Source: Darksidea phi (taxonomy: Eukaryota; Ascomycota; Dothideomycetes; Pleosporales; Lentitheciaceae). From it: a stretch of 64,000 nucleotides of DNA. Both the position numbers and the translations under genes were made by a program. The stretch lies in NCBI GenBank assembly GCA_030770425.1, contig JASJFT010000099.1, positions 103,891-167,890 of the forward strand. The letters run 5' to 3'. Shown one piece after another: positions 50,411 through 63,824 of the stretch. The notes under the pieces were generated by a model that had not been told where the DNA came from, did not search any database, and worked only from the letters and a program-made list of their open reading frames with translations. Every line of letters starts with the position of its first letter. Position 1 is the stretch's first letter.

Positions 50411-51064
50411 AGATTTAATAGGAATTTAATTTAGATTTATATAGTAGAAGTCTCTTTAAAAGATCTATATAAAATATAATAGAAGTTTATATATAGTAGA
50501 GATATTATATCTATATCTTATATATAATAATAAAGCTATAGAACTATATATAATATTATTAATTATAAGCGACGAGATAATATTTCGAATATTAAGATAT
50601 TAAATAAAAAATAATATATAATACTAAACTATAAAGCGTTAAAAGACTAATAGTAATAATAAAAAGTTAATATACTAATACTACTACCTACTATCTATAG
50701 TATAAAAATTATCTATAATAATACTAGTATTCTACTTATATCTATCTCTTATTCTTAGTTAACTTTCTTACTATATTTATCTCTTATTTTTAACTAGCTT
50801 TTTTATTATATATTCTTAGTCTTTTAGTAATAATAAGAGTAGTAGTACTAATATACCCTCTTTCTTAAACTTACTATTAATATCTACTAATTATATATCT
50901 TTACTAACGATTATTCGCCTAGTTCTTTAGTAGGACCTTTAATAAAAACTAAAGTAGAATAGACTATTTAAGTATAATACTCTAAATCTTTTAAATATTA
51001 TAACGAAGCGTCTCTAATACTATAGATAGAAGATACTACTAATAGAGCTTCTTAATTATAATAA

Positions 51065-51225
51065 TATTAGGCTAGCTTATATACTAGATTAGAATATATA
51101 ACTACTCCTAGTTACTATATCTTATTCTATTCTATATAAGCTACTCTTATATAGAGCTTTTATAATTAACTATAGTTCTTACTTCTTTCCCTTATAGTAA
51201 TTTATCTTAATTCTTTACTATAATA
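51065..51225 (+). repeat. 5' LTR of Copia-4
   Basis: 161 bp, starting TATTAGGCTAGC and ending CTATAATA; followed by the primer-binding site. Confidence 0.93.
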
Positions 51226-54200
51226 GTTATAAGCCCGGAGTACCTATTATCCTTATAATAGGTTCTTAATAACGCTATAGTTTATTTATTTTAGAAAGCT
51301 ACTACTTTTAGTAACCCTCGTAATTTAATTATTAATCTTATCGTCGCTATTACCTTAACTATATAATATAATAATAGCTATACTAGACGTTTAGAGGTCT
51401 TTAAAAACGACCGTTATTCTTAGTAAACTAGAGTACTAGTATCTCTAGCTATTTTAATATAAAGATAAGGTAGTATTATATAACGTCTAGTAATACTATA
51501 ACCTAAATACTAATACCCTAGAACCTATACTAGAAGAACTAGAACTTCTAGAATAGCTAGATTCTTAAGATATACTATAGTTTAAGATATAGGAATATAA
51601 ATATAAAAAATAAATATAAAAGAATAAGATTCTAAAAGAGATATACGTTAATATAGCTTTAACTACCTTATTAGCCTAGATTCTATTAATTTAGGAGAAT
51701 TAAATAGTATATACTCGTATAAGAAAATTAAAGAATTATATTACTCCTTCTAATTCTATCTAAAGACGGAAACTACGTTATAGATATAAAGTCTTAAAGA
51801 TATCTAATTAATATACCTAGAATCTAGAGATCTAGCTTAATAAGTAGATATATATTACAAATATAATAATCCTTCTCTTAATACTAGAAATAAGTAGTAG
51901 TTAGATATAGGAAGACTTTCTAGTAGTAGCTAGTAGATATTATAAGATCTAGGCTACTATAGAGCTTCGTAAGTATCTTAATACTATTAATTATAATATA
52001 AAAGATTTAAAATTAATAATAATTATAGTATATATAGTAAGCTTAAGGTAATTTCTCTAAGTTATTAATATAAAAGGTATATTCTTAGGGACCTTCGTCG
52101 TAATACTAAAAATAGCCGAAATAATAGATATAATATAAGTAGTATAGTTAATAGAAAACTAGAAAAACTAGAAGAAGAAATTAAAGAAAACTAGTTTTAG
52201 ATCTAATTAGAAATATCTAGTTAAGTATTTATACGATAAATAATACTAGTATATAAAGTACTACTACGTTATACTATTTTTATATCTAGCTTTATAGAAA
52301 CCTAAGTCTAATATTAAAATAAAGTTTACTAAAGTAAGAGGTAATCTAACTATAGTAAGTTAAATAAATAAAGTAATTACTTAAGCTAAAGGTAAATTAG
52401 TCTATATAAAGTTAGTAACTTAGTTAATTATAATCTATAATACCTATTCTAGTACGTCTTTTAATAATAGTATAGAAGATAGATCTAATAGTAGTTAATA
52501 TTATAGTAATACTATTATATATAGTATCTTTAGTATAATAATAATCCTATTATACGTTAACTACTAGATAATAGATCTAGAATTAAATCTATATATCTAT
52601 AATATACGGAATTTATAGAAGTAGACCTATACTTAATATAGGAATTTTAATAAGGTTCTATATACTAGAGCTTAAGCTATCTAGATTATAAAGTAGAGAA
52701 TAGTTAGAGTACCTATTAAGAGGACTTATAGTATTAAGGAAGCCCTACTTATAGAAGTTACTCTAGTTAAGGGCTTCTTTACTAATATTCTTAGTCTTAT
52801 AAGACTTAAGAAGAGATTAATATACTTTAACTTAGAAAGAAATCTCCTATACTATTACCTATTAAATAGTATAGTTATTATCCTATAATACTAATTAGAA
52901 TACTAGCTTATTAATACCGATCTATTAGCTCGTCTAAATACTAATATATTAATAACTATAGCGGCTTTTTATCGAGTATTATATCTATTAAGAGATTCTA
53001 AGTTTAATCTTAAGGTTATAGCTATCTAAATTTATTATATATAGGTATATCCTTTACCTAATATAATTATATACTTAGAAGAATTAGTAAGAGGTTTTAA
53101 ACTTTAAGAAGAATAACTACCTTTTATCTAGAAGGAGTATAAGGATTATATTCTTATAAAGATAAATTAATAGATTTTAAAATAGATACTAGAAATACTA
53201 GCTATATATTCTTTTTAATAAATCGTCGTTAATCTTATATACTTAATACCCTATAGAGAGCTTTATTATAATAGAGATAAGTATAGTCTTTATATAATAG
53301 ATTAGTACTTAAAGTAGTATAAACTTATCTACCTATCTAATAAGCTTTAGAGTACTCTTATCCTAGCTATATTTAATCTTATAGAGAAGATTTAATATTA
53401 ACTAGACTATAAGTATACTATTATTATAATCTAATTAGATAATAAGAAAGATTTTAGAAAAGATTTCTTAGAGACCCTATATCGACTAGGAATTAAGAGT
53501 AAAATAATAGTTAAGAATACTAATAAGCTAAAAGGACTATAGAAAGTAGTAGGATATATAATTATATAATAAGTATAAGTACTTTAAATAGTCTTAAAAC
53601 TACTTAAAGAATATATAAATAAGCTAGCTCTTATAACTACCTAGCTTCTTAATACTATATCTATTTAATCGTTATAATAGAAGATACCTTACGAAGTAGT
53701 CTTTAATACTAAACTATTAGTAGCTTACTATAACCCTATTAGCTATCGAGTCTATATCTATCGGCGTAATCTAAAATTAGCTAATAAGATAGAATCGAGG
53801 GCTTATATTAGATACTTTATTAGGTATAATTTATCTAATATCTTCTACGTATAGATATCTAAACTAAATAGAGTTATTAGAATATAGAATATAATATTTA
53901 AATAGAAATTTAACTATAAAAATAATATTCTTAATAAAATATATATAGAAAGAATTTTAAAAGAGAAGATTAAGATTCTAGATCTAGAATAGCCTTAGTT
54001 TACTACGGAGCTTAAGGATCTATATACTATAGAATAGCTTAATAGATATATTAAAGAGTAGATACTCTCTAAGAATATAGGAATAAGGTCCTTATCTATA
54101 AGAGAAGAGAGCTTACTTAATTAAGAGGAAGAAGAGAAAGAGAATACTAAAGATATTCTTCTAATACTTAAACTATTAATCTAAGGAAGTCTAGTATATC

Positions 54201-56127
54201 TACTATCTATAATAGCTCTTACTACTTATTCTACTCTAAGGGCTAAATCTTAAGTCTAATACGTATATAAGATTCCTAATTATTTATTAGATCTAAATAA
54301 TAATAATACTCTATAAGCGCGTAACCTTAGTATTAATATAATAAATATTATATTAGAATAATAATAACGTATAATACTATTAACGTATAATACTATAAGA
54401 ATAAGAGAAAGAAAAAGAAATAGAGAAGAAGTAAATTTAGCTCTCTTTACTTACTATAGAGTCTTTATTATTACTATAAACCTAAGTATCTTAAATAAAC
54501 TTATTACTACTCTATTAAAAATATATTTATATTAGAGTATTATATCTAATCCTTTAAAATATTATAAGGACCTTTAAAATTACCTATATAGTAACTAGTT
54601 TCGAGAAGTAATATAGAAGGAAATAGATAGCTACTAAAAGAAGGGGTATTTTAAGCTTATAGAAGTAATACTATATATAGTAGATATAGAGGTTCTACCT
54701 TTTATATAGATATATATCTATAAGTTTAATAAGAATAACTTCTTTAATAAGATTAAAGTAAGACTAGTTATATAAGGAGATCTATAAACTTAATAAAGTA
54801 ATACGTATACTACTATATTAACTACTAAAATCTTTAGAGCTTTAATAGCTCTAGCTACTTAATTCGAATTATTTATATATTAATATAATACTATAAATAC
54901 TTTTCTAAATACTAAAATTTCTTAATAGTTATATTATAATACTTCTAAAGGATTCTTAAAGTAATATAGATTACTATTACTACTATATCGAATACTATAT
55001 AGGCTAAAGAAAGTATTATTACTTTAGTATTAAGATTTATCTATAATCCTTACTTAGCTAGGGCTAAGAAGGATACTAAATATACTATATCTATATAGTA
55101 ATAAAAACCTTATTATCTTCTTCTATATAGATAATATTATAGTCTTAGTTTATTTAAGAAACGAGGCTATTTATAAAGAGTTTAAGAAAAGATTATTAGA
55201 ATACTATAAGCTTTATTTAATAGGTTAACTTAACTAGTTCCTTAGTATATATATACTACGAGATATAAAGTAAGACTATATATAGCTTATTTAAGACTTA
55301 TTTATTAATAAAGTTACTATAAAGTTTAACCTTAAGGAAGGCTTAAATAGCTTCTCTTAAATACTAATAGTTAAAATCTACCTCGAACCTTTTATTAGGC
55401 TAGTAGAAGAATTAGTTATTAAAATATATTAATAGCTAGTCGGATTAATAGCCTATATTATAGTAATTACGAGAGCTAATATCTTAAAAATCTACTTAAC
55501 CCTCTCTATATATCTAATAAGGGCTAGTTCTTAGTATATTAATACTACCTATTATACTTAGAGATTTATTATAGAAACTTAATATTTAATAATAAAAGCT
55601 TTAACTTATATATCTACTTATTAAGCCTTCTCTATAAATAGAGAATAAGAATTAGATACTAAATCTATATTCTATAACGTATTAGATATATTATTTACTA
55701 ATAATTCTATTATAAGAATAAGCTTAGATAGATTTCTCTTTAAGCTATTTAATATACCTATTAACTAGAAGGTAATAAAGTAACGAATAGTTTCTAAATT
55801 AACTACTAAAGCTAAATTATACTTACTCTTACGAACGGTATCTAATATAATCTAGTAGAATAACCTATTCGAATAACTAAGCTTTAAGATTAATATTAAA
55901 CTAGTTATCTATTATAATAATACGTAAACGATTAGAATAGTTACTAAAGCTACTAAGAAGCTTTAATCTAAGCTTAAATACGTCGATATTTATTAACTAT
56001 AGCTTCGATAATTAGTAGAATAGGGAGAAATAATTATTAAATAAATCTCTACTACTAAAATACCGGCTAATAGGTTAACTAAGATACTCCTAAGGTAGAA
56101 GTATAAAGTTTTTATATATTAACTTAG

Positions 56128-56304
56128 TATTATAGTACTAATCTATAACTATTTATATCTATTATATATCGTACCTATAGCTACGGCGCTCCCTTTACTA
56201 GACCTTACTATATTAGATATATATAACCTCTATTTATTCTAGTATTAGCCCTTTATAGTATAACTTATATTCTACCTCGATTCTAGTATATCTATACCGT
56301 AATA
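56128..56304 (+). repeat. 5' LTR of Gypsy-3
   Basis: 177 bp, starting TATTATAGTACTAATC and ending CCGTAATA. Same family as the Gypsy-1 LTRs. Confidence 0.93.
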
Positions 56305-59300
56305 GTTTATACTATTCTCCCTTCGATTCTACTACTAGGGTAAGACGCTCTTCTAATAGTCTAATCGACTATCTTAAACCTAGAAATACTAAGTTAGACC
56401 TAAAATCTATACTATACCTAGAATACTAAGAATACTAAAGAATATTATAACTACTAATAATTAGTAATACTAGTAGGGCGAGTAACTTACTATCGTAATT
56501 AGTTAGATTCCTATACTAACCTCTCTTATCCGTATAGAAGGCGTAGTAAGCGACCCTACTATATTAATTATACTAGGAAATAAGGAACCTATCTTCTTAA
56601 TCTACTATAGTATTAAAGCTATATTAAATACCCTAGACGCGGACGTATAATATTATATTACCTCTCTTATTATAAATCTTAAAGAAGTACGCTAGACTAT
56701 TTAGCTACTTTAGAGTAAAGTTAACTTTCTACGTACTTAGACCTATACTTATACCTTTTACTACTATCTTATTAGTAATCTTAATAAATTTAATAGAGTA
56801 AATAAGTTCGTAAATAAATACTAGATCGAGTATAAGAACTAGAAATATAATATTCGTAGTATTTACGCTATAGATAGGACTATCTTTAATATAGAATTTA
56901 AATATATCTAATATATCTCTAGTCTTATATCCGGCGAAGTACTTAATATTTATTACGACTAATTCGATATAGTATAGTCTAACCTAGATAACTCTATTAA
57001 ATAAAAATAGTAGAATATAATTAATCTATTTAAAATCCTTAATACCTACTATATTACCTCTAATAAATAAATTAAGATAAGTAATAAGTTTAATAAACTT
57101 ATTATAGATAGTTAGCTATTTTTTAACTTCTAGGTCGAGTTCTATAAATAGGCTACTAAGGCGGAAAAAATTAATATAAAAAAGATCTAAGCTCTTTATA
57201 CTAAAGTCTCTACTATACTAGATATTATAACTATCTATTAAGAAAAGTAACTAGACTACGTAGACTATAAAGGATAGGTAAACCTCTTCGTATAAATCTA
57301 GAATAAAAAGTAGAATAAAGAATATATTAAGAGTATATATATTAGTTTTCGCCTAAATACTATTTAATTAAATAATATCCTTTAGTCTACCTTATTAACT
57401 AATATACCCTTATTCCTAGTAATTAATACTAACGACCTTATAATTCTAAATACTATATACGTCCTATATATCTTCTATAAAGAACGTAAGGCTATTAATA
57501 TCTATTTCTACTATAGTAAAGTAGACTACTTTAAGGAAAATTACTAAGAGAAGAAGAAAAATAATAAACGATTCGGTAGGGTACTAGACTAAGGATAGAC
57601 TATATAATAAATATCTTAAGACTAATAAATAACGCGTATCTAGTCTTAATATTCCTAATATTAGTAGATCTAAAACTAATATACGTAAATCTAGTACGAC
57701 CGCCCTTAGTCCTAGTATAATAACTAGAATACTAATAATTAACCTTTCTACTAACGCCCGTTTAATAACCTCTTCTTTAACTATACTATAGATTAACCTT
57801 AGGAATATACTAGAATTAAAACCTTTATATCTAAGACTAAAGTCCCCTATATTAATATACTAATTAGCTTAGTATTACCCTTTATAAGTATTTCTTATAT
57901 TAATAATTTAAAAAATATATAACCTTTAGTTATTATCGTAACTAGAGATTAAGTAAGAAAGAATTATAGAATAAATAACTATACTAAATTCGGACTATTT
58001 TAAGTAAAAAGACCTCTCTTTAACTTAGATCTATAAATAGTAAATTATTATTTATTTATACTTCTTTTCTATTTATATATACTACTATTAATATATAAAG
58101 CCTTATAGATAGTAGATACTTAACTATCGTCTTTCTTAACTAAACCTTTACTTAAAAGTACTTTATTAATATCTATACTATATTCTTCCTAAGGAAGCTC
58201 TTACTAGCCGATAGCTATATAAGTAATATACTTATATAATACGCTATTCTACTTATATAAATTAGAAACTACTACGAAAACTACTTACTATATATTACTA
58301 ATCTAGTCTAAAATATACCTATTATTCTTAGTCTTCCTTAGCTTTAGAAATATAACCTATTTATTAATTAAATATTAATAATAGTTAATATAGACTCTTA
58401 GTACTATTAAAAATACTACTACTATAGAACTAATATTATACGAGTAGCTTTTTCGACTACCCCCCCCTATAAAATTCTATTAGATAAAATCGAACTATTA
58501 TACCCTAAGCTATATACTAATATAATAAATTACTAACTATCTTTATATATTAAGAATATTAATAAATATAATCTTCGTTAATCTAATAGAGAAACTTTAA
58601 TAGACCTATCCTCTAAACTTATACTAGGCCGCCCCTACTATAGAATAAGAAATCTAAATACTAAATATAAAAAAATCTTAAAATATTAAGTAATTATAGT
58701 ATAAAATTATACTATAACTAAACTACTTCTAGCTATATAAGTAGGTAGACGCCGAGTTAATTTAAGAAAATCTAAGAAAGAATTATTATTACTACTTAGC
58801 GTCCCTCTATTAACTAAACTAAATTATAAACCTTTTAATTTCTCTAATATTTATCTCGTATAAGTTATAATCTTTATATAATTTTATAAATAATCTAATA
58901 TAAAAGCTACCTATATTATATAGAACGAGCTAGACTAAGTACTTAAAATATTACTAAAGAATAAAGAAGACTAAATTTCGAATCTTATTAAAAAAGAATT
59001 TAGGAGTATTCTAGATAGTAAAATTACGATTAATCTTTTAAATAAATTTCTACTATAATTTTATAAATTTCTTACTAACTATAAACGTACCTTATACCTT
59101 TAAGATATTAAAGAATCGGATATTAATAAGTTTCTAGTAAGGAAACTACCTCTATTCGACGACGAGTTAAAAAAGAAACTTTTAAAATAGCTAAAGAATA
59201 TAGTAACTAGATTCCTTCCTAGAAAAGTAGATAAACTTCCGCTAAGACGAGTATAGGATTATAAAATTAATATTATCCCGGATAAAGAATCCCTATATTA

Positions 59301-62300
59301 AAAGAATTAATTCTTTTTTTTATCTAAACTCTAAGTTATACGTAAATAGCTAGATAATAATCTAGATAAGAATTTTATTAGGGAATCCTATACGCGATAT
59401 ACTACCCTCCTACTCCTAGTAGTAAAACTAAGTAGAGAAGTACGTATATATTAAGACTATAAAGGTCTAAATAATATTATTATTAAAAACTACTACCTAC
59501 TATCTCTTATTTAAGAAACTCTCGATACTCTTTATAATATAAAGATATATATTAAACTTAATATTATTACTATCTTTAATAAATTATATATTACTAAAGA
59601 ATACGAGTAGAAAATAACGTTTATTATATATTTTAGACTTTTTAAAATCTTAGTTATATCTTTTAGTCTTTATAATATACTAGTATCTTTTTAGAACTAT
59701 ATTAATTATACTCTTTATAACCTATTAGACTATATTTATACTACGTACCTTAATAATATCCTAGTCTACTTAGATAATAAGAAGGAATATTAAAAGTACG
59801 TCTAAGAAGTAGTCTAGAGATTAATTAATACTAACCTTTAAATCGATATTTATAAATATAAGTTTAAGATTATAAAGACTAAATATCTTAAATTTATTAT
59901 TTTTTCTAGTAGTATTAAAATAGATCCTAAGAAAGTAGTTATAATTTTAAAATAAATATAATCCTCCTATTTAAAGGATCTATAAAAATTTCTAGGCTTT
60001 ATAAACTTTTACTAATACTTTATTTAAGACTTCTTAAAGATATATACCCTACTTAATAAACTTTTATATAAGAATATACTATAAAACTAAACTATTAAAT
60101 AGATAATTATCTTTAAATCGCTTAAAAATTTCTTTACTATAGTACTAGTACTAGCGATATATAACTTTACTAAGAAGATAGTTCTAGAAACTAATACTTC
60201 TAATTAGGTATTAGGAGGTATTCTCTTCTAATATAACAATAATAGTATTTTATATATAATCGTCTACTTTTTAAGTAAATATAGTACTACTAAATATAAC
60301 TACGAGATCTATAATAAAGAATTATTAGTAATTATTAAGTTCTTAAAAGAATAGTAACTAGAACTCTAAGGAACTACGGAACCGTTTAAAATTATTACTA
60401 ATTATAAGAATCTAAAATACTTTATAACTATAAAGGTACTATTATAATATTAGATTCGCTAGTCGGAGTTCCTATTATAATTTAATTTTAGAATTATTTA
60501 TTAACTAGGCTTAAAAGTTATACGATTAGATATACTAAGTAGAATATTAGAGAACCGACTAAATAAGAATAATACTTTTAATAATAGGGTAAAAAATAGA
60601 CTATAAATAGTTCTTCTACTAAAAGTTCTTAGTAATAAAGTCTTAAAAGATCTTCTTAACTAAACCCCTATAAGTATAGTACTATTAATCCTTCTTATTA
60701 TAAATTAACCTATTAATAAACTAATTAACTCTATATACTTTATTATACTAATAATTATAGAGATAATTACTACTCTCTTAAACCTAAGTATAAAACGCTA
60801 GCTAAAATATTTTTAAAAAATTATATAAATACTAATACTAAACTTTATACTTCGTTAAGACCGTATATAATATTAAGAATATCTTTTTATACTATCTTAT
60901 AACGAACTTCGTATATAAATTCTATATTAAATATATAATTTTATATCTACTAGATATTTAGGACGGATTAAAATAATAGAACTAATTATCTAAGATTATT
61001 AGTAGCTATATATAATATATAATATTAAAATCTACGTCTAAGTATATAAGTTCTACGTCTAAACTAAAAGCTTTAAATTATTATTCTAAGGATTTCTTAA
61101 ACCCCTACTAGTCCTATTTAGGATATAGTCTAATATCTCTATTAACTATATTACCCTACTTCTAGAATTATAATAGTACGACCGTATATATAAATATATC
61201 CTTATTATAATCTATAAACTTATAAAGATACGTTATATTATTTCTATTAGAAAAATTAATATATTTAAGTTAATTAATATCTTTATATCTTAAGTTTATT
61301 CTCTCTACGATTATCTTAATAATATTCTATCTAACTAAGGAATATAGTTTATATTATAGTTTTAGAACTAATTATCTATAAGGCTTAGGATTATACTAAA
61401 ATACTTCTTATTATTTTACCTTAAGATTAACGGCTAGATCGAGCGAGTAAATAGTAGTATTAAAGTATATCTTCGGGTATTTATAAACTTCTATTAGAAT
61501 AATTAGGTATAATAGCTTCCTTTTATAAAATTTATTATAAATAATATTATCTTCGAAATAATTAGTATTTTTCTATTCTTTACTAATTATAGCTTCTACC
61601 TAAAGCTCGGAGTCGAGTCTAGCTAATCGATACTACTAAATCTATCCCCGTTCTAATAATAGGAATTCTTTAAAGTAAATAATACTATCGATAGGTTTAA
61701 TTATATTATTACTTAGTTAAAAGCTATTACTAAATAATCTATTAAGCGCTACGAATACTATATAAATAAGAAATAAGAAAATATACTAAGATTTATTATA
61801 AAAGATAAGATCTTTATAAATATAAGAAATATAAAAATTAATAAATTAATAAAAAAAGAAGATAATAAGATAATAGGCCCGTTTAAAATTTTAAAAGTTT
61901 ACGACTAAGTATATACCCTAGAACTCTTAGTAATTATAAAAATATTCTTAGTATTCTATAACTTATTACTTTAACTAAAATACCCCTCCTAAAAACTTCT
62001 AGAATAAAATATAATAAATAAAGCTAAGTCCCGATATCTTAGAGGAAGAATACTCGAATAAGAAGATAAAATAAAGGAACTAACTAAACGATAGGAATTC
62101 GAGTTATTACTAGACTACTATAATAAGGACCTATAATAACTAATATACCTAGTTAAATAGAAATATTATCCTACTATTTAGTAGCTAGCGTCCGACCTAA
62201 AAGGCTAAGAGAATATAGTCTATTAATTTTATATCGACTATTTAGATAAACTAGCCCTAAGATAGATTTAAAAGATATTAGTATTAATAAATTTTCTTTC

Positions 62301-62343
62301 TATAAAGCTATCCGAGATATATAGCTATTTAGAGGGGGAGTAC

Positions 62344-62520
62344 TATTATAATACTAATCTATAATTATTTATATCTATTATATACCGTACCTATAGCTAC
62401 GGCGCTCTCTTTACTAGATCTTACTACGTTAGATATATATAGCCCCTATTCGTCCTAGTATTAGCCCTTTATAGTATAACTTATATTCTACCTCGATCCT
62501 AGTATATCTATACCGTAATA
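62344..62520 (+). repeat. 3' LTR of Gypsy-3
   Basis: 177 bp, followed directly by the TSD CTTAG. Confidence 0.93.
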
Positions 62521-63001
62521 CTTAGACTAAAAGATATCTCTAAGTAATTATATTCTTATCTTACTTAATATAAGATTAATTAACTAGCTAGTATTAATTC
62601 TAAGTACCTTTAATTAGGATAGTTTCTATCTAATCTACTACTAAGTCGAGCTTTAATTCTAAGTAGCTATTTACTAATACCCCTTTTAAGTATCTTATTT
62701 TATTCTATTTATATACTTATCTTATTCTATTTACTTAACTATTTATCTTTTTAAGGGGTCTATAAGCTTTAATATACTCCTTTATAGTAGTATATCTTTT
62801 TACTTTCTTTTTTAATTATTACTTCTAATTTATTAATTCTAGAGGGTAAGAGAGTACTAAGCGACCCTTAACCTAATCTATTAAGACTATTATAGACTAC
62901 CTAATCGGGTTAAGCCTAAAGTCTTATACTTCTTTTACCTATTTTTTTATTAATTCTTATTACCTTATACCCTTTTACTATTCTTTTAGGGTAGAGGGGT
63001 A

Positions 63002-63162
63002 TATTAGGCTAGCTTATATACTAGATTAGAATATATAACTACTTCTAGTTACTATATCTTATTCTATTCTATATAAGCTACTCTTATATAGAGCTTTTAT
63101 AATTAACCGTAGTTCTTACTTCTTTCCCTTATAGTAATTTACCCTAATTCCTTACTATAATA
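63002..63162 (+). repeat. 3' LTR of Copia-4
   Basis: 161 bp partner of 51065-51225, followed by the TSD AATAA. Confidence 0.93.
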
Positions 63163-63824
63163 AATAATTATTAGTATAAAACTAACTATATATTAGATAT
63201 ATTCGAAAGAATAAGCGATAATAGAATTCTTATATAGTTATTAATAGTTATCTATAATATATTCCTATCTAAGGCCCTATATAATAAGAATAGACGTTTT
63301 ATTAAAAGATAGCTATATCGTTTATATAGACTAGAGGATAAGCTTATATAAGAAAGATTATTTAAGAGAAAGAAATTAACCTTCTTAGTAGATTATTAAA
63401 GGAATTAATACCTAATATAGAAGATAGAGCTAGTATTTATAGTAGATATAATATAAATAATAATATAAAGAATCGAATATAGAGAAACTAATAGGAATAA
63501 ATAGAATAAATAATAGAAATATCTAGCTAGAAAGACTATTAATAAGTAGAGGACTAAGAAATAGCCTAATATAAGTTATCTTATTATTATTATTAGTAGA
63601 GGATTTAATATTATTAACGTATTTAACTATCTATATATATTATTAGTAAATTAAAAGCTATTATTATTCTATAATTACTATCTATACTATTACGTAAGAT
63701 ATTAAAATATTAAAATATAATAAGATAATTAGAATTATAAAAAATATAACTAGTCTAAAAGCTAATATAATATTATACTAAGTAGTAGCCTAAGCTTTTA
63801 GAGGAGAAGAGGTCTAATAGGAAT

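Larger units (their letters stand above)
56128..62520 (+). mobile_element. Gypsy-3, Ty3/Gypsy chromovirus-type retrotransposon (6.4 kb)
   Basis: LTRs of 177 bp at 56128-56304 and 62344-62520 are flanked by TSD CTTAG (56123-56127, 62521-62525). It is inserted at the 3' end of the Copia-4 pol gene. Plus-strand remnants: gag with zinc knuckle at 57503-57544 (YFYYSKVDYFKENY), reverse transcriptase about 59.4-59.8 kb (SREVRIY, DYKGLNNI, TTYLNNILVYLDN), RNase H about 60.1-60.5 kb, integrase about 60.8-61.6 kb (SNISINYITLL, INGQIERVN) and a C-terminal block near 62.1-62.26 kb (YLVK*KYYPTI, ASDLKG*ENIV) resembling a chromodomain. A purine tract (AGAGGGGGAG) precedes the right LTR. No frame is open. 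Confidence 0.93.
51065..63162 (+). mobile_element. Copia-4, Ty1/Copia retrotransposon holding Gypsy-3
   Basis: LTRs of 161 bp at 51065-51225 and 63002-63162 are flanked by TSD AATAA (51060-51064, 63163-63167). It is inserted in module M copy 2. The primer-binding site GTTATAAGCCCGG starts at 51226, and a purine tract (GGGTAGAGGGGTA) precedes the right LTR. Without Gypsy-3 it is 5.70 kb. Plus-strand remnants: gag (51.4-52.4 kb), protease near 52.57-52.64 kb, integrase with YEVVFNTK and YRVYIYRRNLK-like blocks (53.3-54.0 kb), reverse transcriptase with FFYIDNIIVLV at about 55,113-55,145 (mutated YVDD), and RNase H (to about 56.1 kb). All frames are interrupted. Confidence 0.92.
50426..63809. 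mobile_element. Module M, copy 2 (1.28 kb), split by Copia-4
   Basis: Homologous to copy 1 from its first base (TTAATTTAGATTTATATAG) to its last (GCTTTTAGAGGAGAAG). Pieces are 50426-51064 and 63168-63809, 1,281 bp in total. It is flanked by a 15-bp duplication: AGATTTAATAGGAAT at 50411-50425 and AGGTCTAATAGGAAT at 63810-63824, which differ by one C/T and one G/A change as RIP would cause. Its host sequence differs from that of copy 1, which proves the module moved as a unit. Confidence 0.8.

Noticed and set aside
50426..51064. Integrase/RT part of a separate Copia-3 element
   Set aside because: The similarity to Copia-2 is confined to module M, which has its own 15-bp duplications; the Copia frames lie outside it.
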